A stretch of 64,000 nucleotides of DNA, from positions 434,001 to 498,000 of the forward strand of contig JACHLF010000002.1 in assembly GCA_014204435.1 (NCBI GenBank). Reading direction: 5' to 3'. The notes beneath the pieces are model-generated. The model was not told where the DNA came from and searched no databases. It worked only from the letters and a program-made list of their open reading frames with translations. Below, one piece after another: positions 55,118 through 64,000 of the stretch (position 1 is the stretch's first letter; every line of letters begins with the position of its first letter). A program made the position numbers and the translations under genes. This stretch comes from Mycobacteroides chelonae (GTDB lineage Bacteria > Actinomycetota > Actinomycetes > Mycobacteriales > Mycobacteriaceae).

Positions 55118-55426
55118 ATGGATATGAGCACCAAGACTTCGACGGGGCACGGTTACTCGCTGAAGAAGGATGACTACGCCAAGCGGCTCCTGCGTATCGA
55201 GGGGCAGGTGCGTGGCATCGCCAAGATGATCGACGAGGACAAGTACTGCATCGACGTGCTGACCCAGATCAGTGCTGCGCAGAGTGCGTTGCGTTCGGTG
55301 GCTCTGGGGCTGCTCGACGAGCACCTGGGTCATTGTGTCTCCAACGCCGTGGCATCCGGCGGTGCGGATGCGGACGAGAAGCTGGCAGAGGCCTCGGCGG
55401 CCATCGCCCGGTTGGTGCGCAGCTAG
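55118..55426 (+). CDS. ricR: Copper-sensing repressor of the CsoR/RicR family
   Basis: A 102-residue CsoR-family protein. The Cu(I) ligands C44, H69 and C73 keep the 25- and 4-residue spacing of CsoR. Position next to ilvD matches Rv0190 (RicR) from memory, and exact RicR boxes lie upstream of the operon. It binds DNA without copper and releases it with Cu(I). Starts at 55118 or 55124 are both possible. The 3' end overlaps a convergent TetR gene by 4 bases. Confidence 0.88.
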   Translation: MDMSTKTSTGHGYSLKKDDYAKRLLRIEGQVRGIAKMIDEDKYCIDVLTQISAAQSALRSVALGLLDEHLGHCVSNAVASGGADADEKLAEASAAIARLVRS

Positions 55427-56022
55427 TCCAGCGCGGCAACAACCATCTGTCGCAGCACAGCCCTCGTCTGCGCAGGCGCCGAGCGGCCGGCGCTGTAGGG
55501 CGTGGAGTTCATCAGGCCGAAGGCCGCGTGTGCCTTGATGCGCGCATCCGATTCGTCGAGACTTTCGTCGATGCGGCACAGCACCTGGACCCAGACCTCG
55601 ACGTAACGGCGCTGGAATTGGCGTACCTGACGACGGGCGTTCTCCGGTAGCGAGTCCAGGTCGCGGTCCTGCACCCGGATCAGATCGCTCTCGGCGAGCG
55701 CGAAGTCGAGATGAAAGTCGATGAGGCCGTCCAGTGCTGCCGACGCCGTGCTCGCCGCCTCGGCGACGGCCATCCCGCCGTCCAATAGCCGACGGCTGAT
55801 ATCGGTCAGCAGATCCACCAGCAGCGCTTCCTTGTTGGGGAAGTGCCGATAGATCGCGGGACCACTGATTCCCACCGCCGAGCCCAGATCCTCCAGCCGT
55901 ACCCGGGCATATCCGCGCATGGCGAGGAGGCGGGCGGCGGCCTGCAACAGCTGGTCACGCCGGTCGGCCTTGGCGCGTTCGCGTTTGTTCGAGGTTTCCG
56001 ACTCGGGTATCAGGTTGGTCAT
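55423..56022 (-). CDS. TetR-family regulator of the leucine-catabolism operon
   Basis: A 199-residue TetR protein with the DNA-binding helix-turn-helix at about 18-64 (AAARLLAMRGYARVRLEDLGSAVGISGPAIYRHF split over helices). ATG 56022 has GGAGGTGTG directly upstream. It diverges from the accD1-accA1-fadE19 operon across two CAGTTAAT-type dyads. M. tuberculosis has a similar TetR beside its accD1/accA1 genes from memory (Rv2506). Confidence 0.85.
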   Translation of the reverse strand: MTNLIPESETSNKRERAKADRRDQLLQAAARLLAMRGYARVRLEDLGSAVGISGPAIYRHFPNKEALLVDLLTDISRRLLDGGMAVAEAASTASAALDGLIDFHLDFALAESDLIRVQDRDLDSLPENARRQVRQFQRRYVEVWVQVLCRIDESLDESDARIKAHAAFGLMNSTPYSAGRSAPAQTRAVLRQMVVAALD

Positions 56023-56054
56023 CACACCTCCGCCATGGCCCGCTATAGACAAAA

Positions 56055-56099
56055 CAGTTAATCGAGATTAGCCTAAACACAGTTAATCTTCATTAACTG
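56055..56099. promoter_or_regulatory. Two TetR-type operator dyads in the divergent promoter region
   Basis: CAGTTAAT-cttc-ATTAACTG (56080-56099) is a perfect inverted repeat with a 4-base centre. CAGTTAAT-cgag-ATTAgcc (56055-56073) is an imperfect second copy 25 bases upstream. Both lie between the TetR gene and accD1, fitting joint control of both promoters. Confidence 0.7.
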
Positions 56100-56121
56100 A
56101 AATCAAACTTCGGAGCTGGGT

Positions 56122-57699
56122 ATGACTCTGGTGGGTGAGCAGAACAGGGCGGAGCACGCCCGGCTGGTCGCCGAGCTGCGGCAGCGGCTGGCGCATGCGG
56201 CACTCGGCGGCACCGAGCAGTCCAGGCAGCGACACATCGACCGGGGAAAACTGCTACCGCGTGACCGCGTCGACGCACTGCTGGACCTGGGCAGCCCGTT
56301 CCTCGAGTTGTCGCCACTGGCGGCCAACGGTATGTACGACGACGATGCTCCTGGCGCCAGCATGATCGCCGGCATCGGCCGCGTCTCGGGTCGTGAATGC
56401 GTGATCGCCGCCAATGACGCCACCGTCAAGGGCGGCACCTACTACCCGATGACGGTCAAGAAGCACCTGCGTGCTCAGGAAGTCGCGCTACAGAATCGGT
56501 TGCCCTGCATCTACCTGGTGGATTCGGGCGGCGCGTTCCTGCCGAAGCAGGACGAGGTGTTCCCGGACCGCGAGCACTTCGGCCGGATCTTCTACAACCA
56601 GGCCACCATGAGCGCCAAGGGAATTCCGCAGATCGCCGCGGTGCTCGGCAGCTGTACCGCGGGCGGCGCGTATGTGCCGGCGATGAGCGACGAGGCCGTC
56701 ATCGTGCGCAAGCAGGGCACGATCTTCCTGGGCGGTCCGCCGTTGGTGAAGGCCGCCACCGGGGAGGTGGTGACCGCCGAGGAGCTCGGTGGTGGCGATC
56801 TGCACTCCCGCACGTCGGGCGTCACCGATCACCTTGCCGCAGACGACAAGGATGCTCTGCGGATCGTGCGGCGGATCGTGTCGACCCTAGCGCCTAGGGT
56901 CGAGCAGCCGTGGCCCGTCGTCGAAACCATTGCTCCGGAACGTGATCCGGGGACATTGTACGACGTGGTGCCTACCGATCCGCGCATTCCGTACGACGTG
57001 CACGACGTGATAGTTCGGCTCGTGGACGGCGGCACGTTCACCGAGTTCAAGGCGGAATACGGCAAGTCGGTGGTGACCGGAACCGCGCGGCTGCACGGGC
57101 ATCCGGTGGGCATCATCGCGAACAACGGCGTGCTGTTCGCGGAAAGCGCCATGAAGGCAGCACATTTCATCGAGTTGTGCGATCAGCGGCGCATTCCGCT
57201 GCTCTTTTTGCAGAACATCTCCGGATTCATGGTGGGCCGTGATTACGAGGCCGCCGGCATCGCTAAGCACGGGGCCAAGATGGTCACCGCGGTAGCATGC
57301 GCGCGTGTGCCCAAGTTGACCGTGGTCATCGGCGGTTCCTACGGGGCCGGCAACTACTCGATGTGCGGGCGGGCGTACTCGCCGCGATTCCTCTGGATGT
57401 GGCCCAATGCCCGTATCTCGGTGATGGGTGGTGAACAGGCCGCATCGGTGCTGGCCACGGTGCGCGCGGACCAGAGCGCGATGTCGGGCAAGGAGTTCAC
57501 CGCGTCCGAGCAGGAGGATTTCAAGGCCCCTATACGCGAACAGTATGAACAGCAAGGCAATCCGTACTACTCGACGGCGCGCCTCTGGGACGACGGGGTC
57601 ATAGACCCCGCAGACACCCGCACGGTGCTCGGGTTGGCGTTGGGTATCTGCGCCAATGCGCCGCTCGAACCGGTTTCCTACGGCGTCTTCAGGATGTGA
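56122..57699 (+). CDS. accD1: Acyl-CoA carboxylase beta subunit (methylcrotonyl-CoA type)
   Basis: A 525-residue carboxyltransferase of the MccB type. It has [35 protein letters not shown], the oxyanion segments [13 protein letters not shown] and [16 protein letters not shown], and ends PVSYGVFRM. It moves CO2 from biotin to methylcrotonyl-CoA in leucine breakdown. The operon order accD1-accA1-fadE19 beside a TetR gene supports this over a propionyl- or acetyl-CoA role. Confidence 0.88.
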   Translation: MTLVGEQNRAEHARLVAELRQRLAHAALGGTEQSRQRHIDRGKLLPRDRVDALLDLGSPFLELSPLAANGMYDDDAPGASMIAGIGRVSGRECVIAANDATVKGGTYYPMTVKKHLRAQEVALQNRLPCIYLVDSGGAFLPKQDEVFPDREHFGRIFYNQATMSAKGIPQIAAVLGSCTAGGAYVPAMSDEAVIVRKQGTIFLGGPPLVKAATGEVVTAEELGGGDLHSRTSGVTDHLAADDKDALRIVRRIVSTLAPRVEQPWPVVETIAPERDPGTLYDVVPTDPRIPYDVHDVIVRLVDGGTFTEFKAEYGKSVVTGTARLHGHPVGIIANNGVLFAESAMKAAHFIELCDQRRIPLLFLQNISGFMVGRDYEAAGIAKHGAKMVTAVACARVPKLTVVIGGSYGAGNYSMCGRAYSPRFLWMWPNARISVMGGEQAASVLATVRADQSAMSGKEFTASEQEDFKAPIREQYEQQGNPYYSTARLWDDGVIDPADTRTVLGLALGICANAPLEPVSYGVFRM

Positions 57700-57703
57700 C
57701 CAG

Positions 57704-59665
57704 GTGACAGTGCGCAACGTATTAATCGCCAACCGCGGGGAGATCGCGGTCCGTATCGCGTCAACGCTGCGGGCCATGGGAATTGGTTCCATCGCGGTGT
57801 ACACCGACGGCGACATCGATCACCTCGAGGCCTGCGACACCGCGGTGCGCCTCGGATCGGACTCGGCGGGCTATCTCGACATCGATGCGATTGTCAGTGC
57901 GGCCAAACAGACCGGCGCCGACGCCATTCACCCTGGGTACGGATTTGTGTCGGAGAATGCCGACTTCGTGCGGGCCTGCCAAGCCGCCGGGATCATCTTT
58001 GTCGGGCCACCTGCCGAGGCCATGGACGCGATGGGCGACAAGATCAGGGCCAAGGACACCGTGGCGGCTGCCGGCGAGCCGGTGGTGCCGGGCAGCGTGG
58101 GAGCACTCGCGGATGGCGAACTGGTGGCTGTGGCCGAGCGGATTGGAACCCCGTTGATCATCAAGCCGTCCGCCGGCGGCGGCGGCAAGGGCATGCGGGT
58201 GGTGCATGACCTGGGTGGTATCCGCGAGGCGCTGGTCGCGGCGCGACGCGAGGCCACCGCGATCTTCGGCGACGACACCTTGTTGGTCGAGCGTTACCTC
58301 GCCCGCCCCAGGCACATTGAGGTTCAGGTGTTCGGCGACACCCACGGCAACATCGTGCACCTGGGCGAGCGCGAGTGCAGCCTTCAGCGGCGTCACCAGA
58401 AGGTGATCGAGGAGGCGCCATCGCCCTTGCTCACCCCGGAACTGCGAGCCGCGATGGGGCAGACCGCATGTCAGATCGCTCGCAGCGTCGGATATTTCGG
58501 CGCGGGAACCGTGGAATTCATCCTCGACGGCGATGCGCCCGAATCGTACTACTTCATGGAGATGAATACTCGTCTCCAGGTAGAACATCCGGTCACCGAG
58601 ATGGTGACCGGTATCGACCTGGTGCAGTGGCAGATCCTGGTCGCGGCGGGCGAACGCCTTCCGCTGACACAGGAACAGATCTCGCTGTCCGGACATGCGA
58701 TCGAGGCGCGGGTGTACGCCGAGGACCCCGCGCGTGAATTCCTCCCTACGGGTGGAGCCGTTGCATTGGCGCACTTTTCGGATAGCGCGCGTACGGATAC
58801 CGCACTGACCACAGGATCGGTGGTGGGCTCCCGATTCGACCCGATGCTGGCCAAGGTCATCGTGCATGCCGCCGACCGCGACACCGCGCTCGCCGATGCC
58901 GACCGAGCACTGGCCGAGACCCGGATACTCGGGGTGGGCACCAACATCGACTTCTTGCGTGCGCTGGTAACGAATCCTGTTGTGATATTGGGTGATATCG
59001 ATACCACGTTGCTGGACACGATCGCCTCCGAGTACCACCCGCCGATCACGCCGCCATGGGTGTGGGTGGCCGCATCGGCCCTGCTCGATGGTGAATCCGT
59101 CGCCGGAACACTATGGAACGGCAAGTCGGGTTGGCGGGTCGGTGAACACGCACCGCGCTCGTATCGGCTCCGCATCGGGGAGTCGACGGAGCTTGTGCGT
59201 CTCTGGGGCGACCCGATCGCCGAGGTCTGCATCGGAGACGGTGAACCGGTTCGGGGCAAGGTGCATTGTGCGACAGGGCACGTGAGTGTCGAGTTCGCCG
59301 GCCAACTGCACCGCGCGGATGCTGCGCGGACCGATGTCGCGGCCTGGGTCGCCACCGAGGACGGAACCTGGCACGCCGACATCGCGCCCGAACCCCGATT
59401 GCGGCATCTTGACGGCGAAGACGAAGACGGAGAGATCCGGAGTTCCATGCCGGGGGTCGTGCGGGTGGTGTCGGTGAGCAACGGAGCCGTCGTCGAGCGC
59501 GAAGATCCGGTGCTGGTTGTCGAGGCGATGAAGATGGAGCACACCCTGCGTGCGCCGATCGCCGGAACCGTCACCGTCTCAGTGGCCGTCGGCGACCAGG
59601 TGGCCGTTGATCAGCTGCTGGCGACCATGCACCCGACCACCAACCCCGAGGAGGGGAGCTCATGA
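57704..59665 (+). CDS. accA1: Acyl-CoA carboxylase alpha subunit (biotin carboxylase plus BCCP)
   Basis: A 653-residue protein. The biotin carboxylase domain (about 1-445) has ANRGEIAVRI, the ATP-grasp loop KPSAGGGGKGM and EMNTRLQVEHPVTE. A linker leads to a C-terminal biotinyl domain with the biotin Lys in VVEAMKMEHTL. GTG 57704 starts four bases after the accD1 stop. It carboxylates its own biotin for use by AccD1. Confidence 0.9.
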   Translation: MTVRNVLIANRGEIAVRIASTLRAMGIGSIAVYTDGDIDHLEACDTAVRLGSDSAGYLDIDAIVSAAKQTGADAIHPGYGFVSENADFVRACQAAGIIFVGPPAEAMDAMGDKIRAKDTVAAAGEPVVPGSVGALADGELVAVAERIGTPLIIKPSAGGGGKGMRVVHDLGGIREALVAARREATAIFGDDTLLVERYLARPRHIEVQVFGDTHGNIVHLGERECSLQRRHQKVIEEAPSPLLTPELRAAMGQTACQIARSVGYFGAGTVEFILDGDAPESYYFMEMNTRLQVEHPVTEMVTGIDLVQWQILVAAGERLPLTQEQISLSGHAIEARVYAEDPAREFLPTGGAVALAHFSDSARTDTALTTGSVVGSRFDPMLAKVIVHAADRDTALADADRALAETRILGVGTNIDFLRALVTNPVVILGDIDTTLLDTIASEYHPPITPPWVWVAASALLDGESVAGTLWNGKSGWRVGEHAPRSYRLRIGESTELVRLWGDPIAEVCIGDGEPVRGKVHCATGHVSVEFAGQLHRADAARTDVAAWVATEDGTWHADIAPEPRLRHLDGEDEDGEIRSSMPGVVRVVSVSNGAVVEREDPVLVVEAMKMEHTLRAPIAGTVTVSVAVGDQVAVDQLLATMHPTTNPEEGSS

Positions 59666-60822
59666 CGTTCAGCACAGCCGAACTGCCCGATGAGTACGAC
59701 TCGCTGCGTAAAACCGTTGAGGAGTTTGCCAATTCAGTGGTGGCGCCGGCCGCCGCGTACCATGACGCGACCAGGACCTTTCCGTACGCGGTGGTGTCGC
59801 AGATGGGTGACATGGGGCTGTTCGGTCTACCGTTCCCCGAGGAATACGGCGGCATGGGCGGTGACTACTTCGCCCTCTGTTTGACGTTGGAGGAACTGGC
59901 CCGAGTGGACCAGAGCGTGGCCATCACGCTCGAGGCGGCCGTCTCGCTGGGGGCGATGCCGATTTATCGGTTTGGAAACGAGGCGCAGAAGCAGCGCTGG
60001 CTTCCTCAGTTGGCATCCGGAAGTTCTTTGGCCGCCTTCGGTTTGACCGAACCCGGTGGCGGAACAGACATTCCCGGATCGATCCGCACCAAGGCTGTCG
60101 AGGACGGTGGCAGCTGGGTTATCAACGGCTCCAAGGCATTCATCACCAACTCCGGCACCGATATCACCGCAGTGGTAGGCGTGGCGGCGGTGACCGGACG
60201 TGCCGCGGACGGATCGCCGGAGATCTCCGTCATTCACGTGCCGGCGGGCACACCGGGATTCACCGTAGAACCGGGATACGACAAGGTAGGTTGGCATGCC
60301 TCGGACACCCATCCGCTGAGCTTCGACGATGTGCGAGTGCCCTACGATAGTCTGCTGGGCGAGCGCGGTCGAGGGTATGCGGGATTCCTGCGCATCCTCG
60401 ATGAAGGGCGAATCGCCATCGCGGCGTTGGCAACCGGTGCCGCGCAGGGCTGCGTCGACGAGAGCCTGCGCTATGCACGCAGTCGCCCTGCTTTCGGGAG
60501 CGCGATCATCGACTACCAGTCCGTCTCGTTCAAGATCGCTCGGATGCAGGCACGTGCGCACACCGCACGTCTGGCCTACTACCACGCCGCGGCCCTGCTG
60601 CTGGCCGGTAAGCCGTTCAAGACCGAGGCCTCGATCGCCAAACTGGTGGCCAGCGAGGCGGCCATGGATAACGCCCGTGATGCCACCCAGATCTTCGGGG
60701 GAGCCGGGTTCATGAACGAGTCTGCGGTCGCCCGTCAGTATCGCGATAGCAAGATCCTGGAGATCGGCGAGGGAACGAGTGAGGTGCAGTTGATGCTCAT
60801 CGCCCGCGCCCTCACCCGGTAA
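59662..60822 (+). CDS. fadE19: Acyl-CoA dehydrogenase (isovaleryl-CoA type)
   Basis: A 386-residue FAD-dependent acyl-CoA dehydrogenase. It has LTEPGGGTD, ITNSGTDIT in the FAD/substrate region, DEGRIAIAALATGAAQG, the ATQIFGGAGF block and the C-terminal EIGEGTSEVQ. It overlaps accA1 by ATGA. In this operon it most likely oxidises isovaleryl-CoA to methylcrotonyl-CoA, the step before carboxylation. The catalytic base was not located by alignment. Confidence 0.85.
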   Translation: MTFSTAELPDEYDSLRKTVEEFANSVVAPAAAYHDATRTFPYAVVSQMGDMGLFGLPFPEEYGGMGGDYFALCLTLEELARVDQSVAITLEAAVSLGAMPIYRFGNEAQKQRWLPQLASGSSLAAFGLTEPGGGTDIPGSIRTKAVEDGGSWVINGSKAFITNSGTDITAVVGVAAVTGRAADGSPEISVIHVPAGTPGFTVEPGYDKVGWHASDTHPLSFDDVRVPYDSLLGERGRGYAGFLRILDEGRIAIAALATGAAQGCVDESLRYARSRPAFGSAIIDYQSVSFKIARMQARAHTARLAYYHAAALLLAGKPFKTEASIAKLVASEAAMDNARDATQIFGGAGFMNESAVARQYRDSKILEIGEGTSEVQLMLIARALTR

Positions 60823-60897
60823 CCTGTCGGGAGTACATAGCTGGGTGGGTGAGTTCGGGATGCCCCGCAGCTAACCAGCGCACGGCCTCATGTCAGG

Positions 60898-60912
60898 TAC
60901 CCCCATGGGGTT
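60898..60912. promoter_or_regulatory. RicR-like box with one mismatch
   Basis: TACCCCCATGGGGTT differs from TACCC-N5-GGGTA only in the last base. It lies in the 225-base gap between fadE19 and the L,D-transpeptidase gene, 150 bases before the latter's start. The remaining intergenic bases show no gene. Confidence 0.25.
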
Positions 60913-61047
60913 GTGGATGTGACCTTTTCTGATCAATGGCGATAGGGACTGGTCAAGCACGGTTTCTGTGAGTCTGTGAAACATCGTGCTGCCCGGTGGC
61001 GAAGAACCCTATGACACACTGGATGTGTCGTGTCTACAGGAGTGAGC

Positions 61048-62040
61048 ATGCTTGTCTTAACTCGTTGGTTCCGGCGCACCCTCGTCAGCGGTATCTGTGT
61101 CGCAGGACTACTGGGTGCCGGGGTAGTTCCTGCGCTCGCGGATCCGGGTGATCCCCCTGACCCCGGTATCGAAGAGCCGGCCCCCCCGCCGCTCCCGCCT
61201 CTGCCATGGGAGCTGCCGCCCCCGCCGCCGTTGGTACCTGAGGTGCCGCCGCCCGGCGAGGTTCCGCTGCCCCCGGCGCCCACCACGCCGCCGCCGGGGG
61301 CTCCTCCCACGGGCGATGTGCCGCCGTTGCCGGTGGGCCTGTTGAAGAACTCGCCCAACAACGGCGATGTCGTTGGTGTGGCCCAGCCGGTGACGATTGT
61401 CTTCGCGGCTCCGGTGACGGACAAGAAGGCCGCCGAGGCCGCCGTGAAGATCACCACGTCGAAGCCTGCGCCCGGATATTTCTACTGGTACACCGATCAG
61501 CAACTGCGCTGGAAGCCTACGCAGTTTTGGCCGGCGAACACCGACGTGAACGTGAATGCGGGCGGAACCAAGTGGAGTTTCAAGGTCGGCGACGCCTTCG
61601 TGTCAACGGTCGACGATGCGACCTACACGATGACCGTGACCCGTAACGGCGTCGTGGAGCGGACCATGCCGATGTCGATGGGTAAGCACGACAAGAAGCA
61701 TGAGACGAAGAACGGTACGTACTATGTCAGCGAGAAGTTTCAGAAGATAGTGATGGACTCGTCAACCTATGGGGTCCCGACGAACTCGCCGGAGGGTTAC
61801 AAGCTGGATGTGTTCTGGGCCACCCGGTTGTCCAACTCCGGCATCTTCGTCCACGCGGCGCCGTGGTCGGTCGGCGATCAGGGTAAGCGCGACGTGAGTC
61901 ACGGCTGCATCAACGTGAGTACCGACAATGCCACCTGGTTCTTTAACCAGTCCCACCCCGGTGACCCCGTCATCGTGAAGAACTCGCCCGGTGGCCCGTA
62001 CAAGGACTATGACGGCTACGACGATTGGCAGCGTTTCTAG
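61048..62040 (+). CDS. Secreted L,D-transpeptidase (YkuD) with proline-rich linker
   Basis: A 330-residue exported enzyme. A signal peptide (about 10-32) is followed by a proline-rich segment (about 33-95), an Ig-like domain (about 98-180) and a YkuD domain. The catalytic motif is SHGCINVS with C287 and an upstream His in IFVHAAPWS. It forms 3-3 cross-links in peptidoglycan. ATG 61048 has AGGAG six bases before it; an earlier GTG (61030) is less likely. Position matches Rv0192 from memory. Confidence 0.9.
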   Translation: MLVLTRWFRRTLVSGICVAGLLGAGVVPALADPGDPPDPGIEEPAPPPLPPLPWELPPPPPLVPEVPPPGEVPLPPAPTTPPPGAPPTGDVPPLPVGLLKNSPNNGDVVGVAQPVTIVFAAPVTDKKAAEAAVKITTSKPAPGYFYWYTDQQLRWKPTQFWPANTDVNVNAGGTKWSFKVGDAFVSTVDDATYTMTVTRNGVVERTMPMSMGKHDKKHETKNGTYYVSEKFQKIVMDSSTYGVPTNSPEGYKLDVFWATRLSNSGIFVHAAPWSVGDQGKRDVSHGCINVSTDNATWFFNQSHPGDPVIVKNSPGGPYKDYDGYDDWQRF

Positions 62041-62055
62041 CGCTCTCTCCGCATG

Positions 62056-62092
62056 CGAAGAAGGCCCCGGCCATTGGCCGGGGCCTTCTTCG
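62056..62092. terminator. Strong bidirectional transcription terminator
   Basis: CGAAGAAGGCCCCGGCC and its exact complement form a 17-base-pair stem with the loop ATT. It sits between the convergent L,D-transpeptidase and M13 peptidase genes, ending 7 bases before the latter's stop codon. It lacks a long U tract, as is usual in mycobacteria. Confidence 0.8.
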
Positions 62093-62099
62093 TCGGGAA

Positions 62100-64000
62100 C
62101 TAACTCCAGATATGCACGCGCTGATCGGCTTCCAGGAACAGCGCATCCTCGGATGTCAGATCGAACGCCTCGTAGAACGCACCGATGTTGCGCACCACGC
62201 CGTTGCACCGGAACTCCGGCGGTGAGTGCGGATCCACCGACAGGCGCCGGATTGCCTCAGCTTCACGGGCTTTCGTACGCCACACCTGCGCCCACCCGAA
62301 GAACACCCGCTGCGCACCGCTGAGCCCGTCGATGACGGGGGCGGGCTTACCGCCCAAAGAGATCTCGTACGCGAGCAGGGCGATCGAGAGTCCACCCAGA
62401 TCGCCGATGTTCTCGCCGACAGTGAACGCGCCGTTCACATGCTGGTCGGAGAGCTCGCGGGGCACGAACTCGTCGTACTGCTTGATCAATGCCTTGGTGC
62501 GCAATCCGAACTCGTCGCGGTCGGTGTCGGTCCACCAGTTCACCAGATTGCCATCGCCGTCGTACTTGGAACCCTGGTCGTCGAACCCGTGGCCGATCTC
62601 GTGACCGATCACCGCGCCGATGCCTCCGTAGTTGGCGGCATCATCGGCGTCCGCATCGAAGAAGGGCGGCTGCAAAATCGCTGCCGGGAAGACGATTTCA
62701 TTCATACCCGGGTTGTAGTACGCGTTCACTGTCTGCGGGGTCATGAACCATTCGTCGCGATCCACCGGTCCGGCCAGCTTGGCCAGGCCGCGGTCGCATT
62801 CGGCAGCCGTGGCACGCCGGACATTGCCCAGCAGGTCGTCGCGACGGATGGAGATCGTCGAATAGTCACGCCAGGTGGCCGGGTAGCCGATCTTCGGGGT
62901 GAACTTGTCGAGTTTCTGCAAGGCCCGTTCACGGGTCGCGGGTGTCATCCACTCCAGATCGGTAATGCTTGCGCGGTACGCTTCGCGGAGGTTTCCAACA
63001 AGAATCTCCATGCGTTCCTTGGCATTTAGAGGGAAATGGCGAGCTACGTAGAGCTGGCCCACGGCCTCACCCAGTAGTGACTCGACCACCGTGACTCCAC
63101 GCTTCCAGCGATCGCGGATCTGCTCGGTGCCCGAGAGTGTGCGTCCGTAGAAATCGAAGTTCTCCGCCACCAGCGGTTCGGTGAGATAGGGTGCGCGGGC
63201 GCAGATGAGCCGCCAGCTGGCCCACAGCTTCCAGTCGTTCAGCGGCTGGGCAGCCCAGAGCGCCGCGAAGGCGGTCAGATAGTCGGGCTGGCGTACCACC
63301 AGTTCGACGACCTGGCCGGTGGCGGCGCCCAGACCGGAAATCCATCCGTTCCAATCGAATCCCGGTGCGGTGTGCTCCAGGTCGGCGAACTTCAACAGGT
63401 TGTAGCTCAGCTCGGCGTCGCGCCGCTTCACTACGTCCCAATGTGCCGCGGCGATCTTCGTCTCCAGGTCGAGAATCGTCGTCGCAGTGGCGTCATGATC
63501 ACCCTCGCCTGCCAACAGCGCGAACATGGCGGAGATGTGCGCGCGATAGGCATCCCGTGTGGCTGCGTGCTGGTCCTCGCGGTAGTACGACTCGTCAGGC
63601 AGCCCGAGACCGGACTGGCTGACATGCAGCAGGTAACGAGAAGAATTCTTGGCGTCGGTGTCCACATAGCAGCTCACGCCGTTGCCGACTCCCGCGCGCT
63701 GTAGCGCACCCATGACCGCGGTCAGCGCGGGGGCATCGGGCGCCGAGGTGATCCGGTCCAGTTCTTCGCGCAGCGGCGTCAGTCCGACTCTGTCCACGGT
63801 GCCGGTGTCCATGAAGCTGGCGAACAGATCGCCGATCTTCTGTGACTCGGTGCCGTCGGCCGCGCCGGACTCGGCGGCTTCGGTGATGATCTCGCGGACC
63901 TGCTCCTCGGCACGGTCGAACAGAGTCCGGAACGCGCCATCGACCGCACGGTCGGCCGGAATGGCGTAGTCGGCGAGCCAGCGCCCGTTGACGTGGCCGA
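62100..64000 (-). CDS. zmp1: M13-family zinc metallopeptidase (Zmp1-like), N terminus beyond window
   Basis: About 633 residues are present and the frame is open to the window edge. The zinc site is VIGHEIGHGFDDQG (HExxH), with the third ligand in GENIGDLGG (ExxxD). NAYYNP, the substrate-binding region before it, and the C terminus DQRVHIW are typical of M13/neprilysin peptidases. M. tuberculosis Zmp1 (Rv0198c) has 663 residues from memory, so perhaps 30 residues are missing here. It is a secreted or intracellular peptidase implicated in host interaction in pathogens. Confidence 0.9.
   Translation of the reverse strand, partial: GHVNGRWLADYAIPADRAVDGAFRTLFDRAEEQVREIITEAAESGAADGTESQKIGDLFASFMDTGTVDRVGLTPLREELDRITSAPDAPALTAVMGALQRAGVGNGVSCYVDTDAKNSSRYLLHVSQSGLGLPDESYYREDQHAATRDAYRAHISAMFALLAGEGDHDATATTILDLETKIAAAHWDVVKRRDAELSYNLLKFADLEHTAPGFDWNGWISGLGAATGQVVELVVRQPDYLTAFAALWAAQPLNDWKLWASWRLICARAPYLTEPLVAENFDFYGRTLSGTEQIRDRWKRGVTVVESLLGEAVGQLYVARHFPLNAKERMEILVGNLREAYRASITDLEWMTPATRERALQKLDKFTPKIGYPATWRDYSTISIRRDDLLGNVRRATAAECDRGLAKLAGPVDRDEWFMTPQTVNAYYNPGMNEIVFPAAILQPPFFDADADDAANYGGIGAVIGHEIGHGFDDQGSKYDGDGNLVNWWTDTDRDEFGLRTKALIKQYDEFVPRELSDQHVNGAFTVGENIGDLGGLSIALLAYEISLGGKPAPVIDGLSGAQRVFFGWAQVWRTKAREAEAIRRLSVDPHSPPEFRCNGVVRNIGAFYEAFDLTSEDALFLEADQRVHIWS

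Noticed and set aside
57761..59038. Long open frame opposite accA1 as a separate gene
   Set aside because: It is Arg/Gly/His-rich, matches no family, and lies wholly antisense to a well-supported carboxylase; high GC creates such frames.
60898..60912. Treating the one-mismatch RicR box as a confirmed copper site
   Set aside because: A single near-match 150 bases from the next gene can arise by chance; listed only as low-confidence.
61148..61345. CCG-rich segment as a tandem repeat or CRISPR-like array
   Set aside because: It encodes the proline-rich linker of the L,D-transpeptidase and has no regular repeat-spacer structure.

Overview
The window looks like the chromosome of a rapidly growing mycobacterium, probably the Mycobacteroides abscessus-chelonae group or a close relative. 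The evidence is high-GC coding, an mce operon, WS/DGAT and SigG-type genes, a RicR-type copper regulator with exact TACCC-N5-GGGTA boxes, and an M13 Zmp1-like peptidase. From memory, the core genes follow the order of the Mycobacterium tuberculosis Rv0169-Rv0198c region: mce1, an NAGPA-domain protein, pirin, sigG, the Rv0183 monoacylglycerol lipase, the Rv0184/Rv0185 pair, an O-methyltransferase, ilvD, ricR, an L,D-transpeptidase and zmp1.

Layout. 1-5.1 kb: end of an mce operon (mceB partial to mceF). 5.1-10 kb: secreted phosphodiester-glycosidase-domain protein, pirin, zinc alcohol dehydrogenase with a KstR-like box, acyl-CoA ligase. 10-18.3 kb: a degenerate gene, VOC protein, secreted M1 peptidase behind a perfect 12-bp inverted repeat, sigG, a DUF3556 membrane protein and monoacylglycerol lipase diverging from a KstR-type box, a frameshifted DUF2236 gene and a DUF2786 gene. 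18.3-45.4 kb: a horizontally acquired island. 45.4-64 kb: a damaged O-methyltransferase, ALDH/TetR pair, two-gene restriction-modification system, ilvD, WS/DGAT, DUF305-ricR copper pair, a leucine-catabolism operon (TetR, accD1, accA1, fadE19), L,D-transpeptidase and a partial zmp1.

The island is the main discovery. It breaks the TIGR04338 metallohydrolase gene on the left and replaces the end of an O-methyltransferase gene on the right. It carries IS3-family remnants near both edges. Its core is one 22.9-kb minus-strand operon of 17 genes (43345 to 20436), in which 14 of 16 junctions overlap. It encodes two acyl carrier proteins, a fatty acyl-AMP ligase, a class III aminotransferase fused to an acyl-thioester reductase (the two activities of PigE/TamH in reversed order), an alpha-oxoamine synthase, two PEP-synthase-like enzymes (rifampin-phosphotransferase/PigC type), two thymidylate-kinase-fold kinases, a diacylglycerol/sphingoid kinase-like enzyme, a HAD phosphatase, an NTP_transf_5 protein, an SDR-methyltransferase fusion, a cytochrome P450, a MacB/LolCDE-like ABC exporter and an MBL-fold hydrolase. 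A PucR-type regulator lies convergent at the far end.

The logic is fatty acid to acyl-ACP, then to aldehyde and amine and/or alpha-aminoketone, followed by ATP-driven condensation or phosphorylation, tailoring and export. This predicts an undescribed long-chain amino-lipid or fatty-amine conjugate. The head group cannot be read from the sequence. No prolyl-AMP ligase, prolyl oxidase or ketosynthase is present, so it is not a complete prodiginine or tambjamine cluster.

No tRNA, rRNA or CRISPR array was recognised. All family assignments come from reading motifs, not from searches.
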